Assembly: GCF_000495855.1 (NCBI RefSeq)
Contig: NZ_AWGF01000001.1
Coordinates: 310,001-374,000 of the forward strand
Origin: Asticcacaulis sp. YBE204
GTDB lineage: Bacteria; Pseudomonadota; Alphaproteobacteria; Caulobacterales; Caulobacteraceae
Length of the DNA: 64,000 nt
Reading direction: 5' to 3'
Part shown: positions 7,384 through 15,944 of the stretch, in pieces
Numbering within the stretch: position 1 is the stretch's first letter
How the letters are laid out: each line of letters opens with the position of its first letter
Position numbers and translations under genes: made by a program
The notes under the pieces: model-generated
Database searches by the model: none
What the model saw: the letters and a program-made list of their open reading frames with translations, nothing else
Told to the model about the DNA's origin: nothing

Positions 7384-8634
7384 CTAAAGTTTGTCTTCCG
7401 TGCGGGCGATGAAGTCGCGGATCTTCGGATAGATGCTTTCGCGGAAGCGCCGCCCGTTGAAGACGCCGTAGTGACCAGCACCATCCTGTACATAAAGCTC
7501 ACGCATGTCGTCGGGGATATTCGGACACATCTTATGCGCGGCCTGGGTCTGACCGACGCCGGAAATATCGTCCTTTTCGCCCTCGACCGTCATCAGGGCG
7601 ATGTCGGTCACAGCCTCAAGCTTCACCGGACGACCGTGATGGACCAGCTCACCCTTGGGCAGGGCGAATTTCTGGAAGACCAGATCGATGGTTTGCAGGT
7701 AGAACTCCTCGCTCAGGTCGAGGACCGACAGATATTCGTCGTAGAATTCCAGATGCTTTTCAACGCCGTCGTCGTCATCGGAGACCAGCGAATTGAAATA
7801 GGACCAGTGGGCGTCTTTGTGCCGCTCCTCGTTCATGCTCATGAACGAATAGAGTTGAACGAAGCCCGGATAGACGCGGCGACCGACGCCGGGATAGGGC
7901 GGCGGCACATTGTGGACCATGTTGGACTTGAACCAGGTGAACGGTTTTTCCTGCGCCAGATCGTTGGTGATGGTCGGGTTGAAGCGCGCGTCGATCGGCG
8001 ACCCCATGAAGGTCATCGAGGCCGGGCGACACGGATCGTTGTCCTCGGCCATCAGACAGGCCGCAGCCAGAGTCGGCGGCCCCGGCTGACAGACGGCGAC
8101 GACGTGGGTGCGCGCGCCGATCACCTTGAGCATGTCGCGGATGTGGTCGATGAAGCTGTAGAAATCGAAGCGGCCCTCAAGGACCGGCACCTGACGGGCA
8201 TTGACCCAGTCGGTGACATAGACGTCGTGGTCGAGCAGGAACTCCTGCACCGTACCGCGCAGGAGCGTCGCGTAGTGACCGGATAAAGGCGCGACGATCA
8301 GCACGGCGGGCGAGGGCTTTTTCACACCGGCGCGGCGCAGGTCGGTGGCGTCGCGCTGGAAACGGACCAGCTTGACCCAGGGGCTCGACCAGTCCTCGAT
8401 CGCCTGAACGCGGACGTCCTTGCCGTTGATAGTGACGCTGTTGATGCGCCAGTCGGGCTTGCCGTAACGGCGGGTAACCGTGCTGAACAGTTCCGCCGAG
8501 GCGAACATCTTCTTTCCGAACGGTGTCTCGGAGGCCGGGTTGGCCTTGTTGCCCCAGAAGTCGCGCGTCATCTGCGCAAGGCCGCGCATGGGGGCGGCGG
8601 AATAATAGGCCATCTCGTGGAGCAGATACAGCAT
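7384..8634 (-). CDS. phaZ: Intracellular polyhydroxyalkanoate depolymerase
   Basis: The product resembles intracellular PHA depolymerases of the PhaZ type, which hydrolyse stored polyhydroxybutyrate granules. The nucleophile motif is VVAVCQPGP with Cys182, the cysteine-type lipase box of this group. The block VAPLSGHYATLLRGTV and the C-terminal MTVEGEKDDISGVGQT and AGHYGVFNGRR segments (acid and His of the triad) also fit. The frame extends four codons to a TTG, but the ATG at 8634 gives 416 residues and a family-like N terminus (MLYLLHEM). There is no signal peptide, as expected for a cytoplasmic granule enzyme. It is transcribed alone, with a small palindrome just upstream. Confidence 0.92.
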   Translation of the reverse strand: MLYLLHEMAYYSAAPMRGLAQMTRDFWGNKANPASETPFGKKMFASAELFSTVTRRYGKPDWRINSVTINGKDVRVQAIEDWSSPWVKLVRFQRDATDLRRAGVKKPSPAVLIVAPLSGHYATLLRGTVQEFLLDHDVYVTDWVNARQVPVLEGRFDFYSFIDHIRDMLKVIGARTHVVAVCQPGPPTLAAACLMAEDNDPCRPASMTFMGSPIDARFNPTITNDLAQEKPFTWFKSNMVHNVPPPYPGVGRRVYPGFVQLYSFMSMNEERHKDAHWSYFNSLVSDDDDGVEKHLEFYDEYLSVLDLSEEFYLQTIDLVFQKFALPKGELVHHGRPVKLEAVTDIALMTVEGEKDDISGVGQTQAAHKMCPNIPDDMRELYVQDGAGHYGVFNGRRFRESIYPKIRDFIARTEDKL

Positions 8635-8651
8635 GGGCGCACTCAATTACA

Positions 8652-8666
8652 TAACCGAAGCGGTTA
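8652..8666. promoter_or_regulatory. Small palindrome upstream of phaZ
   Basis: TAACCG-AAG-CGGTTA lies 18 bases before the preferred phaZ start, so it would sit in the 5' leader or overlap the promoter. It could be an operator or an RNA hairpin. No regulator can be named from sequence. Confidence 0.3.
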
Positions 8667-8749
8667 CGTTAACATAAGAGTCCTGCGAATATATTACGAG
8701 TCAAATTCACCGTTCATTTCGCAAGTGCGAAACAAAAGTGCGTGAGGTT

Positions 8750-9355
8750 TTATTCCTTCATCGCACGACGTATCACATCGGCGCTTTTTTCCGGCGTCAG
8801 GCCGTGGGTGAGGGGGCTGACGAATTCGCCTTTCGGGTTCATCAGATAGATGACCGAGGTATGGTTCATCGTATAGTCCGGGCCGTCGCCGACCTTGTCA
8901 TAGGTGGCGCGGTAGGCCTTGGCGGCAGCGGCGATCTGCTCAGGCGTACCCGTCAGGCCGATGACGCCCTTCGGGAAGCCGCCGCTGTCGAGATAGGCTT
9001 TCAGGATTTCGGGCGTATCGCGTTCCGGATCGACGGTAATGAAGACGAATTGCAGCTTGTCGCCGTCCTTGCCGAGCTTCTTCTTGGCCTGATCGAGCGT
9101 TTGCAACGTTAGGGGACAGATGTCCGGGCAATAGGTGAAGCCGAAGAAAACCGCCGTCCATTTACCGTTCAGAACGGCCTCGGTTTGCGGCTGACCGTAC
9201 TGATCGGTGAGTGTGAACGGTCCGCCGATGCGCACCGAACTGTCGACCGTCGTGGTCGTTACGGGTTTGTTCAGCAACGACGACCAGTAGATCGCCGCCA
9301 GAGCCCCGAAGCCGACGACCAGCAAGGCGATGATTGTCAGGCGCATTCTGTTCAT
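8750..9355 (-). CDS. SCO1/SenC-type copper chaperone for cytochrome oxidase
   Basis: The 201-residue protein has a single N-terminal membrane anchor (about residues 5-25) and a periplasmic thioredoxin-like domain. The copper site is visible: TYCPDICP with Cys76 and Cys80, and a distant His165 (NHTSVIYL). SCO proteins deliver copper to the CuA site of cytochrome c oxidase and can act in redox signalling. The gene diverges from regB, with about 99 bases between the two starts, and the shared region holds a 9-bp inverted repeat. The pairing fits known links between SenC and RegBA in alphaproteobacteria. Confidence 0.92.
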   Translation of the reverse strand: MNRMRLTIIALLVVGFGALAAIYWSSLLNKPVTTTTVDSSVRIGGPFTLTDQYGQPQTEAVLNGKWTAVFFGFTYCPDICPLTLQTLDQAKKKLGKDGDKLQFVFITVDPERDTPEILKAYLDSGGFPKGVIGLTGTPEQIAAAAKAYRATYDKVGDGPDYTMNHTSVIYLMNPKGEFVSPLTHGLTPEKSADVIRRAMKE

Positions 9356-9411
9356 CTAGCTTACCTCTTAACCGCCGCGCGCAGATGTCGCATGGCGAAA
9401 CCGTACCGATG

Positions 9412-9444
9412 CGCCTATAGCGGCGTTAAGTGCTTCTATAGGCG
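9412..9444. promoter_or_regulatory. Inverted repeat in the SCO1/regB divergent promoter region
   Basis: CGCCTATAG (9412-9420) and CTATAGGCG (9436-9444) are perfect 9-base arms separated by 15 bases. Each arm contains a TATAG that could serve as a -10 element on one strand. An operator shared by the divergent genes is the simplest reading. Confidence 0.45.
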
Positions 9445-9454
9445 AACCCGCACC

Positions 9455-10891
9455 GTGCGCCAACGGATTAAAACCTTCCTGTCATCATTTGCCGCACCCC
9501 CGCGCGAGGGCGGACCTGCGTTCGACTGGGCGGGGTTTGCCCCGTCGCCCCTGAACCTCGACGGCGACAGCCTGCGTCTGCGCACCCTGGTCGGACTGCG
9601 CTGGCTGGCCATACTGGGGCAAGGCCTGATGGTCGCCGTGGTGGCGCTGGGCTTCGGGTATGAAATCCCCCTGTGGCCCTGCGTGGCCGTCATCGCCGCC
9701 AGCGTCTGGCTCAATCTGCTGCTGCTGCTCAATGACCGCCGCAAGCGACTGGACGACTGGGATGCGGCCTTGCAACTGAGCTTCGATTGCGGGCAGTTGG
9801 CGGTCCTGCTCGGCCTGACCGGCGGGCTGGACAACCCGTTCTGTCTGATGCTGATCGCCCCGGCAACCGTCGCCGCGGCCAACCTGCCGACGCGCTACGG
9901 TTTCGGCGTGGTCGCCGTCGCCCTGCTGGCCACCAGTGCGCTGGTGGTCTGGTCGATGCCGCTACCGTGGGCGGACGGTCAGGTCTTCGTCATGCCGCAG
10001 CTCTACCGGTTGGGTTTTCTGGCCGCCATCCTGATCGGCATCGTCTTTACGTCGGGCTATGCCTGGCATGCGGCGCTGGAATCGCGGCGTATGGCCCAGG
10101 CCCTGTCGGCGACTCAGGCCGTACTGGAAAAGGAACACCGCTTGTCGGCGCTCGGCGGACTGGCGGCGGCGGCGGCGCACGAGCTGGGGACGCCTTTGGG
10201 GACGATTCAGGTCGTGGCGCGTGAAATGATGCGCGCGGTCACACCCGGCACGGCGCTTTTTGAGGACGCCGAACTGCTGGTCTCGCAAAGCCAGCGTTGC
10301 CGCGAAATTCTGAAAAATCTGGCTCAGCGCCCCGAAACCCGCGATCAGGTCCACGACCAGATTCCCTTGCGCGCCTTTCTCGAAGAGGTTGCCCAGCCGT
10401 TCCGCCACGAAGGCAAGGCGATCCATATCGCCATCACGCTCGACGGGGCCCAAGATGACGCGGGCGATCGCATCAGCATCAAGCGACGGCCGGAATGGCT
10501 GCACGCCCTGTCGGCCTTTGTCGAAAACGCTATCGATTTCGCCCGAACGGCGGTGTGGATATCGGTCGATATCCGCGCCCGCCACGTCAGTTTGCGCATT
10601 CAGGACGACGGTCCCGGCTTTTCGACAGAAATCCTGTCGCGCATCGGCGACCCCTATATCTCGACGCGCGGTTTCGATTCGCGCCCTGAAACCTCGACGC
10701 ATGGCGGCATGGGACTGGGCTTTTTCATCGCCAAGACGTTGCTGGAACATACGGGTGCGGCGGTGACCTACGGCAATGCCGACACCGGCGGCGCTTTTGT
10801 GCGCGCCTTCTGGCGGCGCGACCTGATCGATATCGTACCGACGACCGATGTGAGGGGGGATGATATCGCCCCGCTGAGCAAAGCTAATTGA
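9455..10891 (+). CDS. regB: RegB/PrrB/ActS redox-sensing histidine kinase
   Basis: RegB senses the redox state of the respiratory chain and phosphorylates RegA. From the GTG at 9455 the product has 478 residues: a six-helix membrane domain with the quinone-site heptapeptide GGLDNPF (123-129), H-box AAAAHELGTPLGT with His242, the redox-active cysteine in QSQRCREIL (Cys282), and ATPase boxes (ENAIDFA, DDGPGF, GGMGLGFFIAKTLLEHTGA). The frame is open far upstream, overlapping the SCO1 gene, so a start near 9455 or the ATG at 9392 is more likely than the longest form. The regA gene follows and the stop codons nearly touch its leader. Confidence 0.9.
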   Translation: MRQRIKTFLSSFAAPPREGGPAFDWAGFAPSPLNLDGDSLRLRTLVGLRWLAILGQGLMVAVVALGFGYEIPLWPCVAVIAASVWLNLLLLLNDRRKRLDDWDAALQLSFDCGQLAVLLGLTGGLDNPFCLMLIAPATVAAANLPTRYGFGVVAVALLATSALVVWSMPLPWADGQVFVMPQLYRLGFLAAILIGIVFTSGYAWHAALESRRMAQALSATQAVLEKEHRLSALGGLAAAAAHELGTPLGTIQVVAREMMRAVTPGTALFEDAELLVSQSQRCREILKNLAQRPETRDQVHDQIPLRAFLEEVAQPFRHEGKAIHIAITLDGAQDDAGDRISIKRRPEWLHALSAFVENAIDFARTAVWISVDIRARHVSLRIQDDGPGFSTEILSRIGDPYISTRGFDSRPETSTHGGMGLGFFIAKTLLEHTGAAVTYGNADTGGAFVRAFWRRDLIDIVPTTDVRGDDIAPLSKAN

Positions 10892-10905
10892 GTAAGGATT
10901 TAGAG

Positions 10906-11496
10906 ATGAACGACCAAGAGCAACCGGCCACCCTGAAAGCGTCCGACATCGAAGCCCATGTGGCGGCCCTGACCGACCGCAGCCTGATCCTGCTCGACGA
11001 CGACGCGCCCTTTCGTCAGCGTCTGGCGCGCGCGCTCGAATCGCGCGGCTTCAACGTGACGGCGGTCGAAAGCGTGGCCGACGCCCTGAAAACCATCGAG
11101 GCCAGCCCCCCCGCCTTTGGCGTGATGGATATGCGGCTTGAGGACGGTAACGGTCTGAAAGCCATAGAGGTTCTGCATCAGAAGCGTCCGGACGCCCGCG
11201 CCATCATGCTGACAGGGTACGGCAATATCGCCACGGCGGTGGCGGCGGTGAAGTCGGGTGCCATCGACTACCTGTCGAAGCCCGCCGATGCCGATGATGT
11301 GGTCAAGGCGCTGCTGGCGCTTCAGGATCATACGCCCGCGCCGCCGGAAAACCCGATGTCGGCCGATCGCGTGCGCTGGGAGCACATTCAGCGCGTCTAT
11401 GCCCTGTGCAACCACAATGTTTCGGAAACCGCGCGTCGCCTAAATATGCACCGCCGGACGCTGCAACGTATCCTCGCCAAACGCGCGCCGAAATAA
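10906..11496 (+). CDS. regA: RegA/PrrA/ActR response regulator
   Basis: This is the partner of RegB, a global regulator of respiration, redox carriers and energy metabolism. The 196-residue protein has a receiver domain (LLDDDAPF acidic pocket, phospho-acceptor Asp75 in FGVMDMRLEDGNG, MLTGYG and LSKPA) and a short Fis-type helix-turn-helix at the C terminus (NVSETARRLNMHRRTLQRIL), which is nearly invariant in the family. The ATG at 10906 has AAGGA upstream; a TTG at 10888 overlaps the regB stop and is less likely. It is co-transcribed with regB. Confidence 0.93.
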   Translation: MNDQEQPATLKASDIEAHVAALTDRSLILLDDDAPFRQRLARALESRGFNVTAVESVADALKTIEASPPAFGVMDMRLEDGNGLKAIEVLHQKRPDARAIMLTGYGNIATAVAAVKSGAIDYLSKPADADDVVKALLALQDHTPAPPENPMSADRVRWEHIQRVYALCNHNVSETARRLNMHRRTLQRILAKRAPK

Positions 11497-11498
11497 AT

Positions 11499-11671
11499 CT
11501 CTCCTCCCTGTCGCGTAGCGATGGGGAGCGGGGCGGCCCGTGCCGTGGCTCCGATTAAAACGAGGAGACGGAGGGGGATTACGCCAAGCTTTTCAGCGTG
11601 TTCAAATCTTCGGAGTCGCCCCCTCCGTCTGGCCTGCGGCCATCCACCTCCCCACTACGTAGGGAGGAGAG
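11499..11671. repeat. Intergenic repeat with 11-bp terminal inverted repeats
   Basis: CTCTCCTCCCT (11499) and AGGGAGGAGAG (ends 11671) are perfect terminal inverted repeats of a 173-base non-coding element between regA and the next minus-strand gene. It contains the CCCCCTCCGTCTG...CCACCTCCCC block shared with the elements after phoB and before dapF. There is no transposase and no open frame of note. Confidence 0.55.
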
Positions 11672-11674
11672 GCC

Positions 11675-12244
11675 TTATTCGTCCGGGATGATGATGTCGG
11701 GATTGTCCGGCGGAATGAACTCGAACAGGCCGATATCGAGCGCTTTCTGCGGGCGGTAGGCCATCAGCGGCGCGTGGGCCAGAGCGCGCACCTCTTCCGG
11801 CGTCAGCTCGATATCGAGTGCCTTCTTGCGCACGGCGCGTGCTTGTAAATGCGGCGTGACCGACGGCGGTTTGGGCCTGGCGCGGGCATGGCCGATCTTC
11901 CAGTAACCGATCGACAGCTTCCACAGCGGCACGGGTCCCACCGGCATGGCGGGCCAGCGCTTGCCCTCGGTCATGACCGGCGTCATCTGGGCGCGTGGTC
12001 TGGCGGTGCGCTCGAAGCCGCAAATCAAGGTGGCGAAGGCTTCGGTCAGCAGGACGGCATAGTGCGCCCGCGCGGCGTCTTCGCTCGGGAACCCCGGCTC
12101 CAGCGTTTCGCGGACGAAGGTCACCGGCCTGCCGCTCAGATCATGTGCTTCACGCTCGCGCGCGGCGACGCTCAGGCCGTTTTTCGGCCAGTTGAGCACG
12201 ATGTCGAGCGCGTTGTGAGCGATGGGATAGGCGATGGCGGACAT
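11675..12244 (-). CDS. Unrecognised conserved-looking protein, 189 residues
   Basis: I do not recognise this protein. It has no signal peptide or membrane segment. It is rich in Pro, Ala and Arg, and the middle holds a Lys/Trp-rich run (WKLSIGYWKIGHARARPKPP). The C terminus is acidic (PPDNPDIIIPDE). Codon use is like its neighbours. It stands alone between a repeat element and the sdpR operator and faces regA. Coding status is supported by length, base composition by codon position and a clear ATG; function cannot be inferred. Confidence 0.6.
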   Translation of the reverse strand: MSAIAYPIAHNALDIVLNWPKNGLSVAAREREAHDLSGRPVTFVRETLEPGFPSEDAARAHYAVLLTEAFATLICGFERTARPRAQMTPVMTEGKRWPAMPVGPVPLWKLSIGYWKIGHARARPKPPSVTPHLQARAVRKKALDIELTPEEVRALAHAPLMAYRPQKALDIGLFEFIPPDNPDIIIPDE

Positions 12245-12324
12245 GGCCTCAGTCTATAGGATCGCGCCTCTTAACAAAACCCACTTGCGTCGATTTTACC
12301 CACAGGGCTTGACGAGGAATATTT

Positions 12325-12352
12325 AATTTGGTATTTGCCGAAATAGCAAATT
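12325..12352. promoter_or_regulatory. 28-bp palindromic operator before the SdpR-like gene
   Basis: AATTTGGTATTT and AAATAGCAAATT form 12-base arms around GCCG with one unpaired position, 21 bases before the start of the ArsR-type regulator. ArsR repressors bind such AT-rich palindromes near their own promoters, so autorepression is likely. Confidence 0.65.
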
Positions 12353-12373
12353 TAAACCCTGCCCGGAAATGAG

Positions 12374-12673
12374 ATGTCCGAAGTTTACAAAGCCCTCAGC
12401 GATCCGACCCGACGGCAGATCCTTGAAATGCTGCGCGACCGGGAAATGAGTGCGGGCGAAATCGCCGACCGCGTCGAGGTCTCGAAACCGACGCTTTCGG
12501 GTCATCTATCGACGCTGAAAGCCGCCGGTCTGATCGATGTGACGCGTCAGAAAACAACGCTCATTTATCGCCTCAACGTGTCGGTGCTCGAAGAGGCGGT
12601 TCTGGCGCTGATGAGCGCGTTCAAGATCGGACATACCGTTCCGTCTGCCGCAACCAAAGGGGAAGCCCTATGA
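12374..12673 (+). CDS. ArsR-type transcriptional repressor, SdpR-like
   Basis: A 99-residue winged helix-turn-helix protein with the ArsR core: KALSDPTRRQILEMLRD, EIADRVEVSKPTLSGHLSTLKAAGLI and a short wing. No cysteine cluster for metal sensing is visible, as in SdpR-type members. The stop codon overlaps the ATG of a SdpI-like membrane gene (ATGA), the classic sdpR-sdpI arrangement. In Bacillus, SdpR represses its own operon until SdpI sequesters it at the membrane. A near-perfect palindrome lies just upstream. Confidence 0.85.
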   Translation: MSEVYKALSDPTRRQILEMLRDREMSAGEIADRVEVSKPTLSGHLSTLKAAGLIDVTRQKTTLIYRLNVSVLEEAVLALMSAFKIGHTVPSAATKGEAL

Positions 12674-13323
12674 AAACCTGGCCCATCGCCAAGATATTCA
12701 GCCTGCTGATCATTGCCGGTTTGGGAGGCCTCAGCCTGTGGACGCGCCGTGTTTTGCCCGATGTGCCGATCGCCACGCATTTCGGCCCTGACGGCGTGGC
12801 CGATGGCTTCATGTCGCGTGATGACGCGCTGCTGGCAGGACCGATGCTGGCCGTGATGCTGACCTTGCTTCTGTGGCTCCTGCCCTATTTTCAGCCCAAG
12901 AAGGGCAAGGTCGAACGGTCGGCGCGCGTCTATGGGGTGGCATGGATGTTGACCCTTGGGGTCATAACGGCGGCGCACCTGTTTATTGTCGGCAAGGCGC
13001 TTGGCGTAGAGATCGCCATAGGCTGGCTGACAGTGCTGCCGGGGCTGTTGTTCATCGTGCTTGGCAACTTCCTGCCGAAAACGCGATACAATTATATCGT
13101 CGGTATACGGACGCCGTGGACTCTTTCGGACGAACGCGTCTGGGACCGCACTCACCGCCTTGCCGGACCGGTATTCATGCTGATGGGTCTTGTCATGCTG
13201 ATCGGGGCGTGGCTCGTGCCGGCGAACTATCAGCATACGGTCATTCTGGCTGGTGCGCTGGGCTCGGCCCTGATCCTGACCGTCGCCTCCTACGTCTTTG
13301 CCCGTCAAAACCGTACCGTATAA
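12670..13323 (+). CDS. SdpI family membrane protein (DUF1648-like)
   Basis: The 217-residue product has about six membrane segments. Its N-terminal block (LPDVPIATHFGPDGVADGFMSRDDAL) is typical of DUF1648, and the C-terminal SdpI block is KTRYNYIVGIRTPWTLSDERVWDRTHRLAG. In Bacillus, SdpI gives immunity to a toxin and acts as signal receptor that captures SdpR. Homologues in proteobacteria usually lack a toxin gene nearby, and none is seen here, so the true signal is unknown. It is translationally coupled to the upstream repressor by an ATGA overlap. Confidence 0.85.
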   Translation: MKTWPIAKIFSLLIIAGLGGLSLWTRRVLPDVPIATHFGPDGVADGFMSRDDALLAGPMLAVMLTLLLWLLPYFQPKKGKVERSARVYGVAWMLTLGVITAAHLFIVGKALGVEIAIGWLTVLPGLLFIVLGNFLPKTRYNYIVGIRTPWTLSDERVWDRTHRLAGPVFMLMGLVMLIGAWLVPANYQHTVILAGALGSALILTVASYVFARQNRTV

Positions 13324-13402
13324 GGCCGGATTGCCATTTTATTGGGCGGTTGAATCAAGTTGCACTATTATGGCAGGCAACTGATTCGTTTTAGGCGACA
13401 CC

Positions 13403-15910
13403 ATGACGGTTGCAACCCTTGCCTTTGCCGCTGCGGCAGGCGCTACGGCGCTGGCGTTTTCGACCACCATACTGGCGTGGCGGATGCGCGCCCGACTGTC
13501 GCGCCTCAGCGACGGCTTTCGTAATCGCCTCGATGTGCAGCATACGGTTCTGGGCGAACTCGACGCCGCCACCTCGGCCTTCGACGAAGCCTTTCTCGCC
13601 ATCGAAGGCGATACGGTTCGCCTCGTCTGGGGCGAAGACACCTTGAAAACCGTCGCGGAAGCCCTGCGCATCGCCGCCGCCGATACCGGCTCTGCGCCGC
13701 TGGTCATCGAGGCGCTGGCCGCTACCTCCAAAGAAGCCGCCGATGCACTCAAGGCCCTGATCGCCGAAGGGAAATCCTGCCGCTTCGAGGTTTTCGCCGA
13801 AGCCTCCGGCGGGCTGGTTTCCGCCCAGCCCAAGGGCATCACTCTGGTCGTCGAAGGCCGCTCGTCGGGCGCCACAGCCTGGGTGCGTCTGGCCATCGCC
13901 TCGGCCAAGACCTCGCTGTCGTCGGGGCCGTTCGCTCAGATGGCCAACCGCCTGCCGACGCCGTGCTGGGTCGTGCGCGATGCGCAGCTTGTCTGGGCCA
14001 ATGACGCCTGGCTCAAGGCCGTCGAGGCGCAAAACCTCGAACAGGCGAAGACCGATCACCTCGGCCTCGACCGCTCGACCGACGCGCTGGTCAACGAGGC
14101 GGGCGAACAGAATATTCGCCGCGAAGGCTTCCGCTGGCTGACCATTGAAGGCCAGCGCCGCGCCTTTCAGGTCATCGCCGAGCCGCTGGCCGACGGCTAT
14201 GTCTGCGCCTACGCCATCGATGTCACCGAAGCCGAGGAAAGCCGCGAAGCGCTCAAGCGCCACGCCAAGGCCCACGATGAGACGCTGGACCGCCTTGAAG
14301 ACGCGGTCGCCATCTTCGGCCCGGAAAAGCGCCTGACCTTCCACAACAGCGCGTTCGAGAGTCTGTGGGATCTGGAACCGGCGTGGCTGGCCGAGCGTCC
14401 GACGCACGGCGAACTGCTGGAGCGTCTGCGTCAGAAGCGCAAACTGCCGGAGACGTCGGACTTCGTGCAGTGGAAGGCGCAGGAACTCGAATTCTACGGT
14501 CTGACCGAAGCCGCCCCGGACGAAATGTGGTCGCTGCCGAACGGACGGTCTTTGCGCGTCGTGCGTCAGCCGCACCCGCTTGGCGGGCTGCTGCTGCTGT
14601 TCTCGGACAAGACGGGTGAGCTGAAACTCAAGGCGCAGTTCAACTCGCTGATTCAGGTCCAGCGCGCCACGTTGGATCAGCTCAACGACGCCGTGTCGGT
14701 GTTCGGTTCGGACGGTCGCCTGCGTCTGCGCAATGCGGCCTTCGACAAGTTCTGGTCGCTGTCGAACGAGGACATGGTCGCCAATATCGACTTCGCCCAG
14801 ATGGCCGAACTGTGCATTCCGCTGGTTCACGACCGCGGCTTCTGGAGCGAACTGAAAGCCCGCGTCACCGACACCGATCCGGTCGCGCGCGCACCGCAAA
14901 CGGGGGAGGTCAAGACCTCCGACGGGCGTCTGGCGCAATGGCGGACCCAGCCGCTGCCCGACGGCGCGACTCTGGTGGCCTTCAGCGACATCACGACCCG
15001 TCGCGCGCTGGAGCAGGCCATCGAACAGCGCGACCTGGCCCTGACCGAATCGGTGCGTCTGAAGCGCGACTTCGTCGCCAATGTTTCCTACGAACTGCGC
15101 ACGCCGCTGACCACCATCGTCGGCTATGCCGACCTGCTGCAACGTCAGGCCAATGCCGCCGAGGCCGATCCGGCCGAGACGCGTAACCGCACCTATCTCA
15201 ACGCCATTCAATCCGCCGCCTCGGTTCTGGCGCGCTCGATCGACGACGTGCTCGACATGGCGCAGATCGACGCCGGCGAAATGTCGATGTCGCTGTCGGA
15301 ATTCAACCTGTCGCGCACCGTGGCGGCAGCGCTGGGGCGTCAGGCCGACACCCTGAGCGCCAAGGGCATCCGTTTCGACTATACCGGCCTCGATATCACC
15401 GCTCTGGTCCGCGCCGATCAGGCCCGTCTGGGTCAGGTGCTCGATCACCTGCTCGACTACGCCCTGCGCAACGCCGCACAGGAAGGGCAGGTCGCCATCC
15501 GCAGTCGCAAGGACGGCGACACTCTGACGCTGGAAATCGGCTATACCGGGCGCGGAATTCCCTATCATACACAGGCCCATATCTTCGATCGCTTCGTCGG
15601 GCGTGAGCGCGGCGGACCGGGTTTGGGTCTGGCCCTCGTCAAGGCTTTGGTCGAACTGCACGAAGGCTGGATCACGCTGGAATCGGAACCCCAATCGGGG
15701 GCGACCTTCGCGATCCACCTGCCGCGCCAGAGCGGCGTGGGCCACGAAGTCCCGGAGCCGGTCAGGACGCCGGTTGCGGATCAACCTGTGGCCGAAGTCG
15801 CGGAACCCGAACCTGAATCGGCGGGGGAAGATCTGCCGCCGGAAGCCAGAGCGCTCGGCCTGACGGCGGAAACCTTCGCTCAGGCCAAGAAGATACTGGG
15901 CATGGCATAA
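13403..15910 (+). CDS. divL: DivL-type cell-cycle pseudokinase with tyrosine at the phospho-site
   Basis: The 835-residue protein matches DivL, the Caulobacter factor that controls the CckA kinase and thus CtrA and polarity. It has one N-terminal membrane segment (about residues 3-25), PAS-like repeats (about 170-530), and an H-box reading ANVSYELRTPLTTIVGYADLL, where Tyr563 replaces the histidine, the hallmark of DivL (Tyr550 in Caulobacter). The ATPase domain also looks degenerate. The N-box asparagines are His682 and Tyr686, and the G1 aspartate is Tyr714 (YTGRGI), although GGPGLGLALVKALVELH is kept. The C-terminal tail (about 745-835) is Pro/Glu-rich. The protein is longer than the 769 residues known for Caulobacter. 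Confidence 0.9.
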   Translation: MTVATLAFAAAAGATALAFSTTILAWRMRARLSRLSDGFRNRLDVQHTVLGELDAATSAFDEAFLAIEGDTVRLVWGEDTLKTVAEALRIAAADTGSAPLVIEALAATSKEAADALKALIAEGKSCRFEVFAEASGGLVSAQPKGITLVVEGRSSGATAWVRLAIASAKTSLSSGPFAQMANRLPTPCWVVRDAQLVWANDAWLKAVEAQNLEQAKTDHLGLDRSTDALVNEAGEQNIRREGFRWLTIEGQRRAFQVIAEPLADGYVCAYAIDVTEAEESREALKRHAKAHDETLDRLEDAVAIFGPEKRLTFHNSAFESLWDLEPAWLAERPTHGELLERLRQKRKLPETSDFVQWKAQELEFYGLTEAAPDEMWSLPNGRSLRVVRQPHPLGGLLLLFSDKTGELKLKAQFNSLIQVQRATLDQLNDAVSVFGSDGRLRLRNAAFDKFWSLSNEDMVANIDFAQMAELCIPLVHDRGFWSELKARVTDTDPVARAPQTGEVKTSDGRLAQWRTQPLPDGATLVAFSDITTRRALEQAIEQRDLALTESVRLKRDFVANVSYELRTPLTTIVGYADLLQRQANAAEADPAETRNRTYLNAIQSAASVLARSIDDVLDMAQIDAGEMSMSLSEFNLSRTVAAALGRQADTLSAKGIRFDYTGLDITALVRADQARLGQVLDHLLDYALRNAAQEGQVAIRSRKDGDTLTLEIGYTGRGIPYHTQAHIFDRFVGRERGGPGLGLALVKALVELHEGWITLESEPQSGATFAIHLPRQSGVGHEVPEPVRTPVADQPVAEVAEPEPESAGEDLPPEARALGLTAETFAQAKKILGMA

Positions 15911-15944
15911 GGCCGGGATATCCCGCTTTCGTCGCTCCAACATT

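Noticed and set aside
9185-9454. Upstream extension of regB into the SCO1 gene
   Set aside because: The segment overlaps the divergent SCO1 coding region, is Arg-rich and lacks membrane-domain features. The family N terminus begins near 9455.
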